NCBI RefSeq assembly: GCF_030409605.1
Contig: NZ_JAUFQG010000004.1
Coordinates: 372,001 to 436,000 of the forward strand
Length of the DNA stretch: 64,000 nt
Origin: Simiduia curdlanivorans
Lineage (GTDB): Bacteria > Pseudomonadota > Gammaproteobacteria > Pseudomonadales > Cellvibrionaceae
Reading direction: 5' to 3'
Numbering within the stretch: position 1 is the first letter of the stretch; each line of letters starts with the position of its first letter. Made by a program: the position numbers and the translations under genes. This document shows positions 49,144 through 57,866 of this stretch, in pieces. The notes under the pieces are model-generated. The model was not told the origin of the DNA and made no database searches. It saw only the letters and a program-made list of their open reading frames with translations.

Positions 49144-49220
49144 TGGTGGGCCTTCCGGGACTCGAACCCAGGACCTGCCGATTATGAGTCGGATGCTCTA
49201 ACCAACTGAGCTAAAGGCCC
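49144..49220 (-). tRNA. tRNA with CAT anticodon (tRNA-Ile2 or elongator tRNA-Met)
   Basis: 77 nt including encoded CCA. Acceptor GGGCCTT / AAGGCCC, D-arm AGCTCAGTTGGTTAGAGC, anticodon loop CTCATAA, T-arm CCTGGGTTCGAGTCCCGG. It is not an initiator (pairing at 1-72 is complete). The C4-G69 and C5-G68 pairs favour tRNA-Ile2, whose C34 is changed to lysidine by TilS, over elongator tRNA-Met. A position near rpoD fits what I recall of pseudomonads. Confidence 0.92.
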
Positions 49221-49736
49221 AAAAACTTGACCTTTTCCGTTGTGGCGGCGTCGCGTGCTCGTAAATTTCAGTCACATAGTTGATCTATGCTCCTTCAATT
49301 TACTGCGCGGCTCCTTGCCACAACGCAAAATTTCTGCGTTTTTGCTTGCTGATCTTTTGTCGTGTGACGATCCTGCTCACCCGTAAATTTCAGTCACATA
49401 GTTGATCTATGCTTCTTCAATTTACTGCGCGGCTTCTTGCCACAACGCAAAATTTCTGCGTTTTTGCTTGCTAATCTTTTGTTGCGTGCGACCGCCACGG
49501 ATGGCGGAAGTGTCGTAACTGTTGCAACATTGTTACGACCGCGGCTCCTTGCCGGTCAACAAAATCTCTGCGTTTTGTCTTGCTGATTTATGTTGCGCTG
49601 CTTTGTGGCGGGCAGCATATCCCAGCTTTTACACCCCGCTAACGCAAAGGCGCTTTCGAGGGGGCGCCATTATAGCTATGCTGGGCGGCTTTGACTACTC
49701 TCGTAAATGCTTGATTCGCAAAGGAGATGCAAGCCG
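49221..49736. other. Repeat-filled region between tRNA and hydrolase gene
   Basis: Contains the tandem pair 49260-49482, a third degenerate piece at about 49541-49596, small GC hairpins (CCGCCACGGATGGCGG at about 49492-49507) and the ribosome site AAGGAG of the next gene. No gene. Confidence 0.6.
49260..49482. repeat. Two direct copies of a 101-bp repeat, period 122 bp
   Basis: Copies 49260-49360 and 49382-49482 share CGTAAATTTCAGTCACATAG, TTGATCTATGC, TTCAATTTACTGCGCGGC and the end CAACGCAAAATTTCTGCG with only a few differences. Part of the end block recurs at about 49541-49596. Confidence 0.85.
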
Positions 49737-51227
49737 GTGACATTATCTGCATTGAAGCTATTGAAGGGCTTGGGCGCGCGCCTGGGTTGGTGTTTATTTG
49801 GCTTTCTAGCGGGCATGTTAGTGATTGTTTACCTCTGGTCGCAAACCCGCCCGGCATTGTCTTTTTGGCACGATGATTCAGCCCGTTACACCAAATTGAC
49901 AGAGCTACCCAACCTAAGCGAAACATCCTGGCAGGCTTACCTCGCCCACGAGCAAACGCAATTTATCGCCCTAAGCGAGCTGCTGACCAAGAAGGTTGAG
50001 ATGGGCAAGGCGCCCACCGCACCCTGGCACCGGTTTAGCCCCACCGGCGCCGCCAACCCTGCGCTTTACCCCATTAACGGCAACCGCTCCTATTGGCTCA
50101 AGCCAGACCAGCCGGCGCGCTTTAAGGCGGTATTGATCCACGGCTTGTCCGACTCGCCCTACAGTTTGCGCGCCATCGGCGAAGATTTGCGCCGCCATGG
50201 CGGCGAGGTATTCGGGCTGCGGGTGCCGGGCCACGGCTTATTGCCCGGGCATTTACTGGATACGCGCTGGGAGGACGCGCGCGCGGCGGTGACTATGGCG
50301 GTTAGAGCCGCCGCCGACGATAATCCGCACAACTTACCCCTGCTACTCGTGGGCTACTCCAACGGCGCGGCACTGTCGGTCGACTACGCCCTGCAAGCGC
50401 TAGAGGATGACACACTGCGGCAGGCCAATGGCTTGGTTCTTATCTCGCCTGCGCTCAAACTCTCTCCACTGGCCGGCTTTGCCAAACTGCAGCGCTGGTT
50501 AGGCAAGCTGCCGGGCCTGAACAATTTGGCTTGGGTGGATATTTACCCTGAGTACGATCCGTTTAAATTTAATTCGTTTCCCGTCAATGCCGGGCAACAA
50601 ATTTACGAGCTGACGCGCTCGATTCACGAGCGGCTGAGCAACCAAAGTGTGGCGCAAAGATTAACCGACTTTCCGCCCATGCTGGTGTTTCAATCCGTGG
50701 TGGATGCAACCGTAGACCCAAGCGCGCCCATTCACGACCTGCTGCTAAAGCTGCCGCAAAACCAGCATCAATTGGTGCTGTTTGATGTCAATCATCAAGC
50801 GCAAGCTCAGGGCTATTTAAAGCAGCAACACCAACAGCTGCTGGCACAACTGAACAGCCGGCCACTGCCTTTTAACTACACCCTGGTAGCCAACCCAGAC
50901 AGCGAACTTGCGGTAAACGCCCTCACTCGTTCAGCCAATAGCTTGGAGGCGAGCCAAGAGATGTTGGCGCTGAGCTGGCCGCGCAATGTTTATTCACTGT
51001 CTCACGTGGCTTTACCGATTCGGCCCACAGATTTGGTTTACGGCAATCAGCGCGCCGTAGATTCGAAGCTGCATTTGGGTAGCGGTGGCGGGCTGGGCGA
51101 GCGCGGTGCGTTTATTGTGTCTATGGAACAATTAAACCGCCTGCGCTACAACCCCTTCTACCCCTACTTGCAACAACGCATTAATGATTTCGCCGATAGC
51201 CTCGGCGCGAATCAACATCCGAACTAA
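49737..51227 (+). CDS. Membrane-anchored alpha/beta-hydrolase (S33/lysophospholipase-like)
   Basis: About 496 residues. GTG 49737 follows AAGGAG by about 10 bp; the ATG at 49707 lies before that site. One N-terminal membrane segment (LGWCLFGFLAGMLVIVYLW). Then LIHGLSDSPYSLRAIGEDLR, RVPGHG, nucleophile elbow GYSNGAAL, an acidic residue near VVDATVDPSAP and the likely His in FDVNHQ. The C-terminal about 120 residues are outside the core fold. Probably a periplasm-facing lipase, esterase or lysophospholipase; the substrate is unknown. Confidence 0.75.
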   Translation: MTLSALKLLKGLGARLGWCLFGFLAGMLVIVYLWSQTRPALSFWHDDSARYTKLTELPNLSETSWQAYLAHEQTQFIALSELLTKKVEMGKAPTAPWHRFSPTGAANPALYPINGNRSYWLKPDQPARFKAVLIHGLSDSPYSLRAIGEDLRRHGGEVFGLRVPGHGLLPGHLLDTRWEDARAAVTMAVRAAADDNPHNLPLLLVGYSNGAALSVDYALQALEDDTLRQANGLVLISPALKLSPLAGFAKLQRWLGKLPGLNNLAWVDIYPEYDPFKFNSFPVNAGQQIYELTRSIHERLSNQSVAQRLTDFPPMLVFQSVVDATVDPSAPIHDLLLKLPQNQHQLVLFDVNHQAQAQGYLKQQHQQLLAQLNSRPLPFNYTLVANPDSELAVNALTRSANSLEASQEMLALSWPRNVYSLSHVALPIRPTDLVYGNQRAVDSKLHLGSGGGLGERGAFIVSMEQLNRLRYNPFYPYLQQRINDFADSLGANQHPN

Positions 51228-51240
51228 AACCCGAAGATAA

Positions 51241-51270
51241 AAAAAGGCGCCTATTGTTAGGCGCCTTTTT
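51241..51270. terminator. Bidirectional terminator, hydrolase / rpoD
   Basis: AAAAAGGCGCC TATTGTTA GGCGCCTTTTT, symmetrical, so it works for the plus-strand hydrolase gene and the minus-strand rpoD transcript. Confidence 0.85.
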
Positions 51271-51327
51271 TATTGACTCGCAATTTATTGACTCGCATCA
51301 ACGGCGAATAAACACCGACTTGCAGCC

Positions 51328-53196
51328 TTACTCGTCTAGGAAGCTACGCAAGTGATCAGAGCGCGATGGATGACGCAATTTGCGCAACGCCTTGGCTTCG
51401 ATCTGACGAATACGCTCGCGCGTGACGTCGAATTGCTTGCCCACTTCTTCGAGGGTGTGATCGGTGTTCATGTCGATACCGAAACGCATACGCAACACTT
51501 TCGCTTCGCGTGCGGTTAAGCCCGACAACACATCGCGCGTGGCTTCGATCAAGCCCTCAACGGTGGCTGAATCTACCGGCGAGGTGATGGTGTTATCTTC
51601 GATGAAATCACCCAAATGCGAATCTTCATCGTCGCCGATCGGCGTTTCCATGGAGATGGGCTCTTTGGCAATTTTCAGCACTTTGCGCACTTTGTCTTCT
51701 GGCATGTCCATGCGCTCGCCCAATTCTTCCGGCGTGGGCTCGCGGCCCATTTCCTGCAGCATTTGACGAGATACACGGTTGAGCTTGTTGATGGTCTCAA
51801 TCATGTGTACCGGAATACGAATGGTGCGCGCCTGATCGGCGATGGAGCGGGTAATCGCCTGACGAATCCACCAAGTGGCGTAAGTTGAAAACTTATAACC
51901 GCGACGGTATTCGAACTTGTCTACCGCTTTCATCAAACCAATGTTGCCTTCCTGAATTAAATCCAAGAATTGCAAACCGCGGTTGGTATATTTTTTCGCG
52001 ATGGAAATTACCAAACGCAAGTTCGCTTCAACCATTTCCTTCTTGGCGCGACGGGCGCGCGCTTCACCGATCGACATGCGACGGTTAATTTCTTTAATGG
52101 CCGACAGCTCTAAACTGGCTTCCGCTTCAATTTGCTGAAGCTTGCGCTGGCTGCGTAAAATTTCCGGCTCTACGGCCTTCAACGCATCGGCATAGTCGCG
52201 CTTCTTCTTAACAATATCCGCTACCCAATCTTCATTGGTTTCAGCGCCGGGAAACTCTTTGATAAAGGTTTTCCGTGGCATGCCGGCGGTGCGCACGCAC
52301 AAGTACATGATGGCGCGCTCTTCGGCACGCACGCGATCCAACATGCCGCGCACGCGCGCATACAGAGGATCGAACTGACGTGGGGGCAATTTGAAGAATT
52401 TGAAAATCTCGCCCACTTCATCCACTAGCTTGTCTGTGGACTTGTGATTGCGGCCGTTTTTCGCCACGGATTTTTCGTACTTGGCTAAGGCTTCGCGCAG
52501 GGCATCGAAACGCTGGCGCGCTTCTTCTGGGTCTACGCCGCCTTCGTTGCTATCTTCATCATCGGAAGAATCGCTATCGTCGTCATCGTCGTCATCGTCG
52601 TCATTGCTTTCGGCGGCAGCGGCAGCGGCGTCTTCGCGGCGCTGGGCTTGCTCGGCGGCGGTGGGCACTTCGTCGGCGGGGTCTAACCAGCCGGCGATCA
52701 CGTCCACCATGCGGCGCTCTTCTTTGGCGATCAGGTCGTATTCGTTAATCACTTGCTCTACCGCACCGGGCCAGCAGGCCAACGAGTGCATCAGCTCGCG
52801 AATACCTTCTTCGATACGCTTGGCAATGGCGATTTCGCCTTCGCGCGTGAGCAGCTCAACGGTACCCATTTCGCGCATGTACATGCGCACGGGGTCGGTG
52901 GTGCGACCGGCTTCTGTCTCTACGGCGGCCAAGGCTGCGGCGGCTTCGGCGGCGGCAATTTCATCGGCCGAGCTATCGCCGTCGGTCATCAACAGGGTAT
53001 CGGCATCGGGTGCGGTTTCGAACACCTTGATACCCATGTCGTTGATCATCTGAATGATGTCTTCAACCTGATCTGGATCGGAAATATCCTCGGGTAAGTG
53101 GTCATTCACTTCGGAATAGGTGAGGTAACCCTGTTCCTTACCGCGAGCAATCAGCTCTTTAATTCGCGATTGCTGCTGTTTGCCAATATCAACCAT
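51328..53196 (-). CDS. rpoD: RNA polymerase primary sigma factor (sigma-70)
   Basis: 622 residues, full length. Region 1.1 at the N-terminus (RIKELIARGKEQGYLTYSEV), a non-conserved insert with a run of eight Asp near residues 200-215, region 2 (RLVISIAKKYTNRGLQFLDL, YKFSTYATWWIRQAITR), region 3 (HMIETINKLNRVSRQ) and region 4 (LTAREAKVLRMRFGI, TRERIRQIEAKALRKLRHP). It directs core polymerase to housekeeping promoters. Last gene of the rpsU-yqeY-dnaG-rpoD macromolecular-synthesis cluster. Confidence 0.98.
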   Translation of the reverse strand: MVDIGKQQQSRIKELIARGKEQGYLTYSEVNDHLPEDISDPDQVEDIIQMINDMGIKVFETAPDADTLLMTDGDSSADEIAAAEAAAALAAVETEAGRTTDPVRMYMREMGTVELLTREGEIAIAKRIEEGIRELMHSLACWPGAVEQVINEYDLIAKEERRMVDVIAGWLDPADEVPTAAEQAQRREDAAAAAAESNDDDDDDDDDSDSSDDEDSNEGGVDPEEARQRFDALREALAKYEKSVAKNGRNHKSTDKLVDEVGEIFKFFKLPPRQFDPLYARVRGMLDRVRAEERAIMYLCVRTAGMPRKTFIKEFPGAETNEDWVADIVKKKRDYADALKAVEPEILRSQRKLQQIEAEASLELSAIKEINRRMSIGEARARRAKKEMVEANLRLVISIAKKYTNRGLQFLDLIQEGNIGLMKAVDKFEYRRGYKFSTYATWWIRQAITRSIADQARTIRIPVHMIETINKLNRVSRQMLQEMGREPTPEELGERMDMPEDKVRKVLKIAKEPISMETPIGDDEDSHLGDFIEDNTITSPVDSATVEGLIEATRDVLSGLTAREAKVLRMRFGIDMNTDHTLEEVGKQFDVTRERIRQIEAKALRKLRHPSRSDHLRSFLDE

Positions 53197-53304
53197 TCTA
53201 AACCCTGTGTATTACCAGATGAGGTGGGGGGAACGCAAAGCCGCGCATTATAACGCTATATGGGGATCAGGAGCCAGAATCCAAGCTCATTCTTCGCGCT
53301 AGAT

Positions 53305-55326
53305 TCAGGCTTTTTTCGCTAACAAAAGGCGTAATTGCTCACGTTCTTCGGCACTGAGGCTTTTTAAGCCCTGCAATTTCGCCTTCTCGATCAAGGGCAA
53401 ATCTGCCTGCAATTGCAGCCGACGCCGCAGCTCTTTAAAAATATCCGCCAGCTCCTGGCCGCGCAGCTCAGCATTTTGATCGTTGGCCGCAACACTGGTA
53501 AACAAGTGCATGCCCGCCAACTGGCCCATTTTCACCTCGGCCTCGTGGCCGTGGGCGCCGCGCCAATGGCCCAACACCTGGCCAATGCTGACCACCGGCC
53601 GGGCCGCCAAATAGCTCACCAACTCGCGCAAAAGCGGTAAATCCGGATCTTCCAGCCCGGCCAGCTGCGCCAGTTCGCGCTCGGCTTCAGCAACCAGCTC
53701 AGTGTGGTAGAGCAACAGCGCGGTAGCCAATTTTGCCGGGGTAAAACCGATACTTTTCGACGAGCGCGCAAATAACTGCGGCTGACGGGGCAGCGACGCC
53801 TCGGCGCCATCCCAGTGCTCGTAGCCATCGGGCGGATAATGATCGTCCGCCGCTTGCTGGGCCCAAACCTCTTCGTAACCTAGGTCGTGATAGTTAGGGT
53901 CTTCTTGGTCAATGGCGGCCGGCACGGCGTCGCTATCGCTATCGACAGAACCCGCAGTCGTTGGCCGGTTTCCTGGCGACTGTGTGGGTCTAGGCTCAGG
54001 CCGAGGCGCTGGCTCGGGTGGCTGCTCGGCCAGCTCGAGTAAGGTCTCCTTATCGAGCCCGGTGCGCTTGGCTAACTGCTGAAACATCAGCTCGCGATAG
54101 ACACCCTTGGGCAGCTGATAAATCAACGGCGCCGCCAGCTTACTTAGCCGGGCGCGGTGCTCCATGCGTTTTAAATCGAGGCCATCGGATACCGCGTCAA
54201 ACAAATAGTCTTCCAGCGGAATGGCGCGGTCGCGGATCAAGCCTTCGAATTTCTCCGGGCCGATTTGGCGCACCAAGGTATCTGGGTCTTCGCCGTCGGG
54301 CAGGAACAAAAACCGCACCTGCCAGCCGTCTTGCATCACCGGCAAAGACACTTCTAATGCCCGGCGTGCGGCGCGCCGGCCTGCCTCATCGCCGTCGAAG
54401 CAAAACACCACTTCGCTGGTGTATTTAAAGGCTAAACGCAAATGCTCTTCGCCGCTCGCCGTACCCAAGGTGGCAACGCCATAGCGCAGGCCAAACTGGG
54501 CCAAGGCCACCACGTCCATATAGCCTTCAACTACCAACAGCCGAGGTATTTCCTTGTAGGCTTGGCGCGCTTCGTACAAGCCGTACAGCTCTTTACCCTT
54601 GTGAAAAACCGGCGTCTCGGGCGAGTTTAAATATTTGGGTTTGGCGTTATCGAGCACCCGACCACCGAAGCCAATAACGCGGCCGCGCAAATCGCGAATG
54701 GGGAACATGACGCGCTCGCGAAAGCGGTCGTACAATTTCTTTTCCTGCTCGTGCGCGATCAACATGCCGGCCTCGATCAAGAGCTTTTTATCCTCTTCCG
54801 TTTCACCCAGGGCTTTAAGCAGGTTATCCCAGCCGGGCGGCGCAAAGCCAATACCGAAATTTTTCGCTACCTCGCCGGTTAGACCACGGGTTTTCAGGTA
54901 GTTGACCACTTGCTGCCGGTTCTTGTGCTCGCGCAGCTGGGTTTGGAAGTGCTCGCTGGACTTCTCCAGCAAGGTGTACAGGCTCTTGCGCACTTCGGCT
55001 TTTTTGACTTGCTCGGGGCTGCGCTGCTCGCGCGGCACTTCCAAACCCGCCAAATGCGCCAAGGACTCCACTGCTTGGGGAAAGTCCAGGCGCTCGTAAT
55101 CCATGATAAAACCCACGGCATTGCCGCTGGCACCACAACCGAAGCAGTAGAAAAACTGTTTGTCTTGGCTAACGGTAAAAGACGGGGTTTTTTCGTCGTG
55201 GAAGGGGCAACAGGCGCTGTAGTTTTTGCCGGTTTTTTTCAGCTTAACGCGGCTATCCACAAGACTGACGATGTCGATGCGATCGAGCAGGTCATCAACG
55301 AAGTCTTGGGGGATTAAACCAGCCAT
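53305..55326 (-). CDS. dnaG: DNA primase
   Basis: 673 residues. N-terminal zinc-binding domain (CPFHDEKTPSFTV, FFYCFGCG), RNA polymerase/TOPRIM core (LLVVEGYMDVVALAQFG, FCFDGDEAGRRAARRAL) with the catalytic Glu and DxD, and a C-terminal helicase-binding part after a Pro-rich linker (about residues 430-460). It makes RNA primers at the replication fork with DnaB. It lies between yqeY and rpoD, the conserved order of this cluster. Confidence 0.98.
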   Translation of the reverse strand: MAGLIPQDFVDDLLDRIDIVSLVDSRVKLKKTGKNYSACCPFHDEKTPSFTVSQDKQFFYCFGCGASGNAVGFIMDYERLDFPQAVESLAHLAGLEVPREQRSPEQVKKAEVRKSLYTLLEKSSEHFQTQLREHKNRQQVVNYLKTRGLTGEVAKNFGIGFAPPGWDNLLKALGETEEDKKLLIEAGMLIAHEQEKKLYDRFRERVMFPIRDLRGRVIGFGGRVLDNAKPKYLNSPETPVFHKGKELYGLYEARQAYKEIPRLLVVEGYMDVVALAQFGLRYGVATLGTASGEEHLRLAFKYTSEVVFCFDGDEAGRRAARRALEVSLPVMQDGWQVRFLFLPDGEDPDTLVRQIGPEKFEGLIRDRAIPLEDYLFDAVSDGLDLKRMEHRARLSKLAAPLIYQLPKGVYRELMFQQLAKRTGLDKETLLELAEQPPEPAPRPEPRPTQSPGNRPTTAGSVDSDSDAVPAAIDQEDPNYHDLGYEEVWAQQAADDHYPPDGYEHWDGAEASLPRQPQLFARSSKSIGFTPAKLATALLLYHTELVAEAERELAQLAGLEDPDLPLLRELVSYLAARPVVSIGQVLGHWRGAHGHEAEVKMGQLAGMHLFTSVAANDQNAELRGQELADIFKELRRRLQLQADLPLIEKAKLQGLKSLSAEEREQLRLLLAKKA

Positions 55327-55409
55327 AACCGTCTGAGCACCAGAGAGTGTTTAGGAGTGAGCCGGAAGTGTAACGGGGTGAGACGCCAGGGACAATCGAA
55401 CTGTTGCGC

Positions 55410-55859
55410 TTAACCCAGCTTGGCTTTGAGCAGCTTGCTGACATCGCCCATGTCGGCGCGGCCAGCGGCCTGCGGCTTGATCAGCGCCATGGCTTTACCC
55501 ATATCGCGCATAGATTCGGCGCCGCTATCGGCAATCGCTTTAGTGACCATGGCATCCAACTCTTCCGCGCTCAACTGGGTGGGCAGAAAATCTTGAATAA
55601 CCAGCATTTCGGCTTTTTCCACATCGGCCAAATCGGCGCGGCCGGCGGCCTCAAACTGGCTAATGGAGTCGCGACGCTGCTTGAGCATCTTATCCATCAC
55701 CGCTAGGGCGCGGTCATCATCTACTTCGATGCGCTCATCAACTTCGATACGCTTAAATTCCGCCAGTATGAGGCGAATAGCGGCAAGACGCTCTTTTTCA
55801 CGGGCGCGCATGGCGTCCTTCATAGCATCGCTGATTCGAGTTCTGAGTTCAGTAGACAT
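55410..55859 (-). CDS. yqeY: GatB/YqeY domain protein
   Basis: 149 residues from ATG 55859, after AGGTGTTA; an upstream start three codons earlier has no better support. Family features: LRTRISDAMKDAMRAREKERLAAIRLILAEFK, DFLPTQLSAEELDAMV and ALIKPQAAGRADMGDVSKLLKAKL. It resembles the tail domain of GatB that contacts tRNA; the role of stand-alone YqeY is not settled. Conserved neighbour of rpsU and dnaG. Confidence 0.93.
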   Translation of the reverse strand: MSTELRTRISDAMKDAMRAREKERLAAIRLILAEFKRIEVDERIEVDDDRALAVMDKMLKQRRDSISQFEAAGRADLADVEKAEMLVIQDFLPTQLSAEELDAMVTKAIADSGAESMRDMGKAMALIKPQAAGRADMGDVSKLLKAKLG

Positions 55860-56007
55860 GGCTAACACCTAACGTGGTAACAAACCTAAGTTAACTACCT
55901 GTGGAAGAGCAAGAAAGCACAATTTAACAGACTAGAAACGACTAACGGCCGGAGCTTGGAATTCCGGCCGCGCAGTCAGATCTGAGCAATAGCTTTAGGC
56001 AGCTAAC

Positions 56008-56223
56008 TCAGTACATCCGCTGAAATTTACGGTTTTCGCGAGACATCTTCTTGGCGTGACGCTTAACAGCGGCAGCAGCTTCGCGCTTACGTACAGTGGT
56101 GGGCTTCTCGTAAAACTCACGACGACGAACTTCGGCCAAAATGCCGGCTTTTTCACATGAACGCTTGAAACGACGCAATGCTACGTCAAAGGGCTCGTTT
56201 TCTTTCAACTTTACTGAAGGCAT
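56008..56223 (-). CDS. rpsU: 30S ribosomal protein S21
   Basis: 71 residues, basic: MPSVKLKENEPFDVALRRFK, then KAGILAEVRRREFYEKPT and an Arg/Lys-rich C-terminus ending RKFQRMY. Small-subunit protein acting in initiation. First gene of the dnaG-rpoD cluster, divergent from tsaD across about 220 bp that must hold both promoters. Confidence 0.98.
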   Translation of the reverse strand: MPSVKLKENEPFDVALRRFKRSCEKAGILAEVRRREFYEKPTTVRKREAAAAVKRHAKKMSRENRKFQRMY

Positions 56224-56443
56224 TTCATTACCTGACTGTTTTAAATTCTCTACCCAAACTGCATCTTACAGACGGGTTTCCAAGGGGCGCAGATTCTATA
56301 CAGTTCACTGACTAACATCAAGCCTCGGATGTGCGTCAATTTCGACCTACAACAATAGCGGACTAAAATGAGGACTATGCTGGTATCTGACCGGCGGCGA
56401 CTTTATCATGCCGCTCCAACCTACTACATCATTTTTTTAGCCC

Positions 56444-57502
56444 ATGCGTGTACTTGGCATAGAAACATCCTGCGACGAAACCGGCATCGCCCTTTACGAC
56501 ACAGATAAAGGCCTGCTGGCCGACGCTCTGTATAGCCAAATCGCCGTGCACAGCGAATACGGCGGCGTAGTGCCGGAGCTGGCCTCGCGCGACCACGTGC
56601 GCAAGACCCTACCGCTGATAGAGGAAGTGCTGAACAAAGCCGGGCTGGCGAAAACAGACCTAGATGCCATCGCCTACACCTCCGGCCCCGGCTTAATAGG
56701 CGCGTTAATGGTGGGCGCCGCCGTGGGCCGATCCATGGCCTACGCCCTGGGCATACCCGCCGTGGGCGTGCACCACATGGAGGGTCATTTACTGGCGCCC
56801 ATGCTGGAAGACAATCCTCCGGCCTTTCCCTTCGTGGCACTGCTGGTTTCCGGCGGCCATACTCAGCTGGTAAAAGTAGAAGGTATTGGCCGCTATGAAT
56901 TGCTGGGCGAATCGCTCGACGATGCCGCCGGCGAAGCCTTCGACAAGGCCGCCAAGATGATGGATCTAGATTACCCCGGCGGCCCGCATATTGCGCGTAT
57001 TGCCGAGCGCGGCACTAAAGGCCGATTCACTTTCCCGCGCCCGATGACCGACAGACCGGGTTTAGATTTCAGCTTTAGCGGGTTGAAGACCTTTACCCTC
57101 AATACCGTGACAGAACACGCCGAAGCCAATGGCTTACCAAGCGATCAAACCTGCGCCGATATCGCCTTGGCATTTCAGGAGGCCGTGGTGGCAACCCTGG
57201 TGATTAAATGCCGGCGCGCGCTAAAGCAAACTGGCTACAAACGCCTGGTCATTGCCGGCGGCGTGTCGGCCAACAAATCCCTGCGCGAGCAACTCGAAGC
57301 GCAGCTGGCCAAAATCAACGCCTCCGTCTTCTATGCGCGCAAAGAGTTTTGCACCGACAACGGCGCCATGATTGCCTACGCCGGCGCTCAGCGTTTATTG
57401 GCCGGCGAAACCGCAGACCTCGCTATCAACGTGACGCCGCGCTGGCCAATGGATAGCCTCAAGCCAATCCCTAACCAAAACGCGGCCAAGCACCATGAGT
57501 GA
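56444..57502 (+). CDS. tsaD: tRNA t6A threonylcarbamoyl transferase
   Basis: 352 residues, ASKHA fold. Seen: MRVLGIETSCDETGIALYD, metal-binding HHMEGHLLAP, VSGGHTQLVKVEG, DDAAGEAFDKAAKMM and VIAGGVSANKSLRE. With TsaB, TsaC and TsaE it makes t6A37 in ANN-decoding tRNAs. Divergent from rpsU as in many proteobacteria. Its 3' end overlaps folB by 8 bp; plsY, often found next to it, is absent here. Confidence 0.98.
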   Translation: MRVLGIETSCDETGIALYDTDKGLLADALYSQIAVHSEYGGVVPELASRDHVRKTLPLIEEVLNKAGLAKTDLDAIAYTSGPGLIGALMVGAAVGRSMAYALGIPAVGVHHMEGHLLAPMLEDNPPAFPFVALLVSGGHTQLVKVEGIGRYELLGESLDDAAGEAFDKAAKMMDLDYPGGPHIARIAERGTKGRFTFPRPMTDRPGLDFSFSGLKTFTLNTVTEHAEANGLPSDQTCADIALAFQEAVVATLVIKCRRALKQTGYKRLVIAGGVSANKSLREQLEAQLAKINASVFYARKEFCTDNGAMIAYAGAQRLLAGETADLAINVTPRWPMDSLKPIPNQNAAKHHE

Positions 57503-57866
57503 TCGCATCTTCATCGAAGGCCTTTGGGTTGAAACGGTAATAGGCGTGTACGACTGGGAGCGCAGCATTAAGCAGCGCTTATTCTTCGATCTCGTTTTGG
57601 CTACGGATATCCGCCCGGCCGCTGCCGCTGACGACATCGACAAGACCTTAAACTATAAAACCTTGAGCGACCGGGTGATTGAATTCAGCGAATCCAAATC
57701 CCATCAGCTGATTGAGACCTTGGCCGAGCAAGTGGCCGAATTAATTCAGACAGAGTTTAAGGTTAGCTGGCTGTCACTTAAGCTTTCCAAGCCCGGCGCG
57801 CTGCCGAGAGCTAAGAATGTAGCGGTTTATATCGAACGCGGAAATTTGCGCGAGCCGACAACCTAA
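57495..57866 (+). CDS. folB: Dihydroneopterin aldolase
   Basis: 123 residues: DRIFIEGLWVETVIGVYDWE with the catalytic region, LFFDLVLATDI, ADDIDKTLNYKTLSDRV, IETLAEQVAELI and LKLSKPGALPRAKNVAVYIER. Cytoplasmic folate-pathway enzyme that splits or epimerises dihydroneopterin. Overlaps tsaD and is directly joined to folK with no gap (TAA then ATG). Confidence 0.95.
   Translation: MSDRIFIEGLWVETVIGVYDWERSIKQRLFFDLVLATDIRPAAAADDIDKTLNYKTLSDRVIEFSESKSHQLIETLAEQVAELIQTEFKVSWLSLKLSKPGALPRAKNVAVYIERGNLREPTT

Noticed and set aside
49522..49740. 72-codon plus-strand ORF before the hydrolase gene
   Set aside because: It runs through repeat sequence and overlaps the hydrolase start; no conserved pattern.
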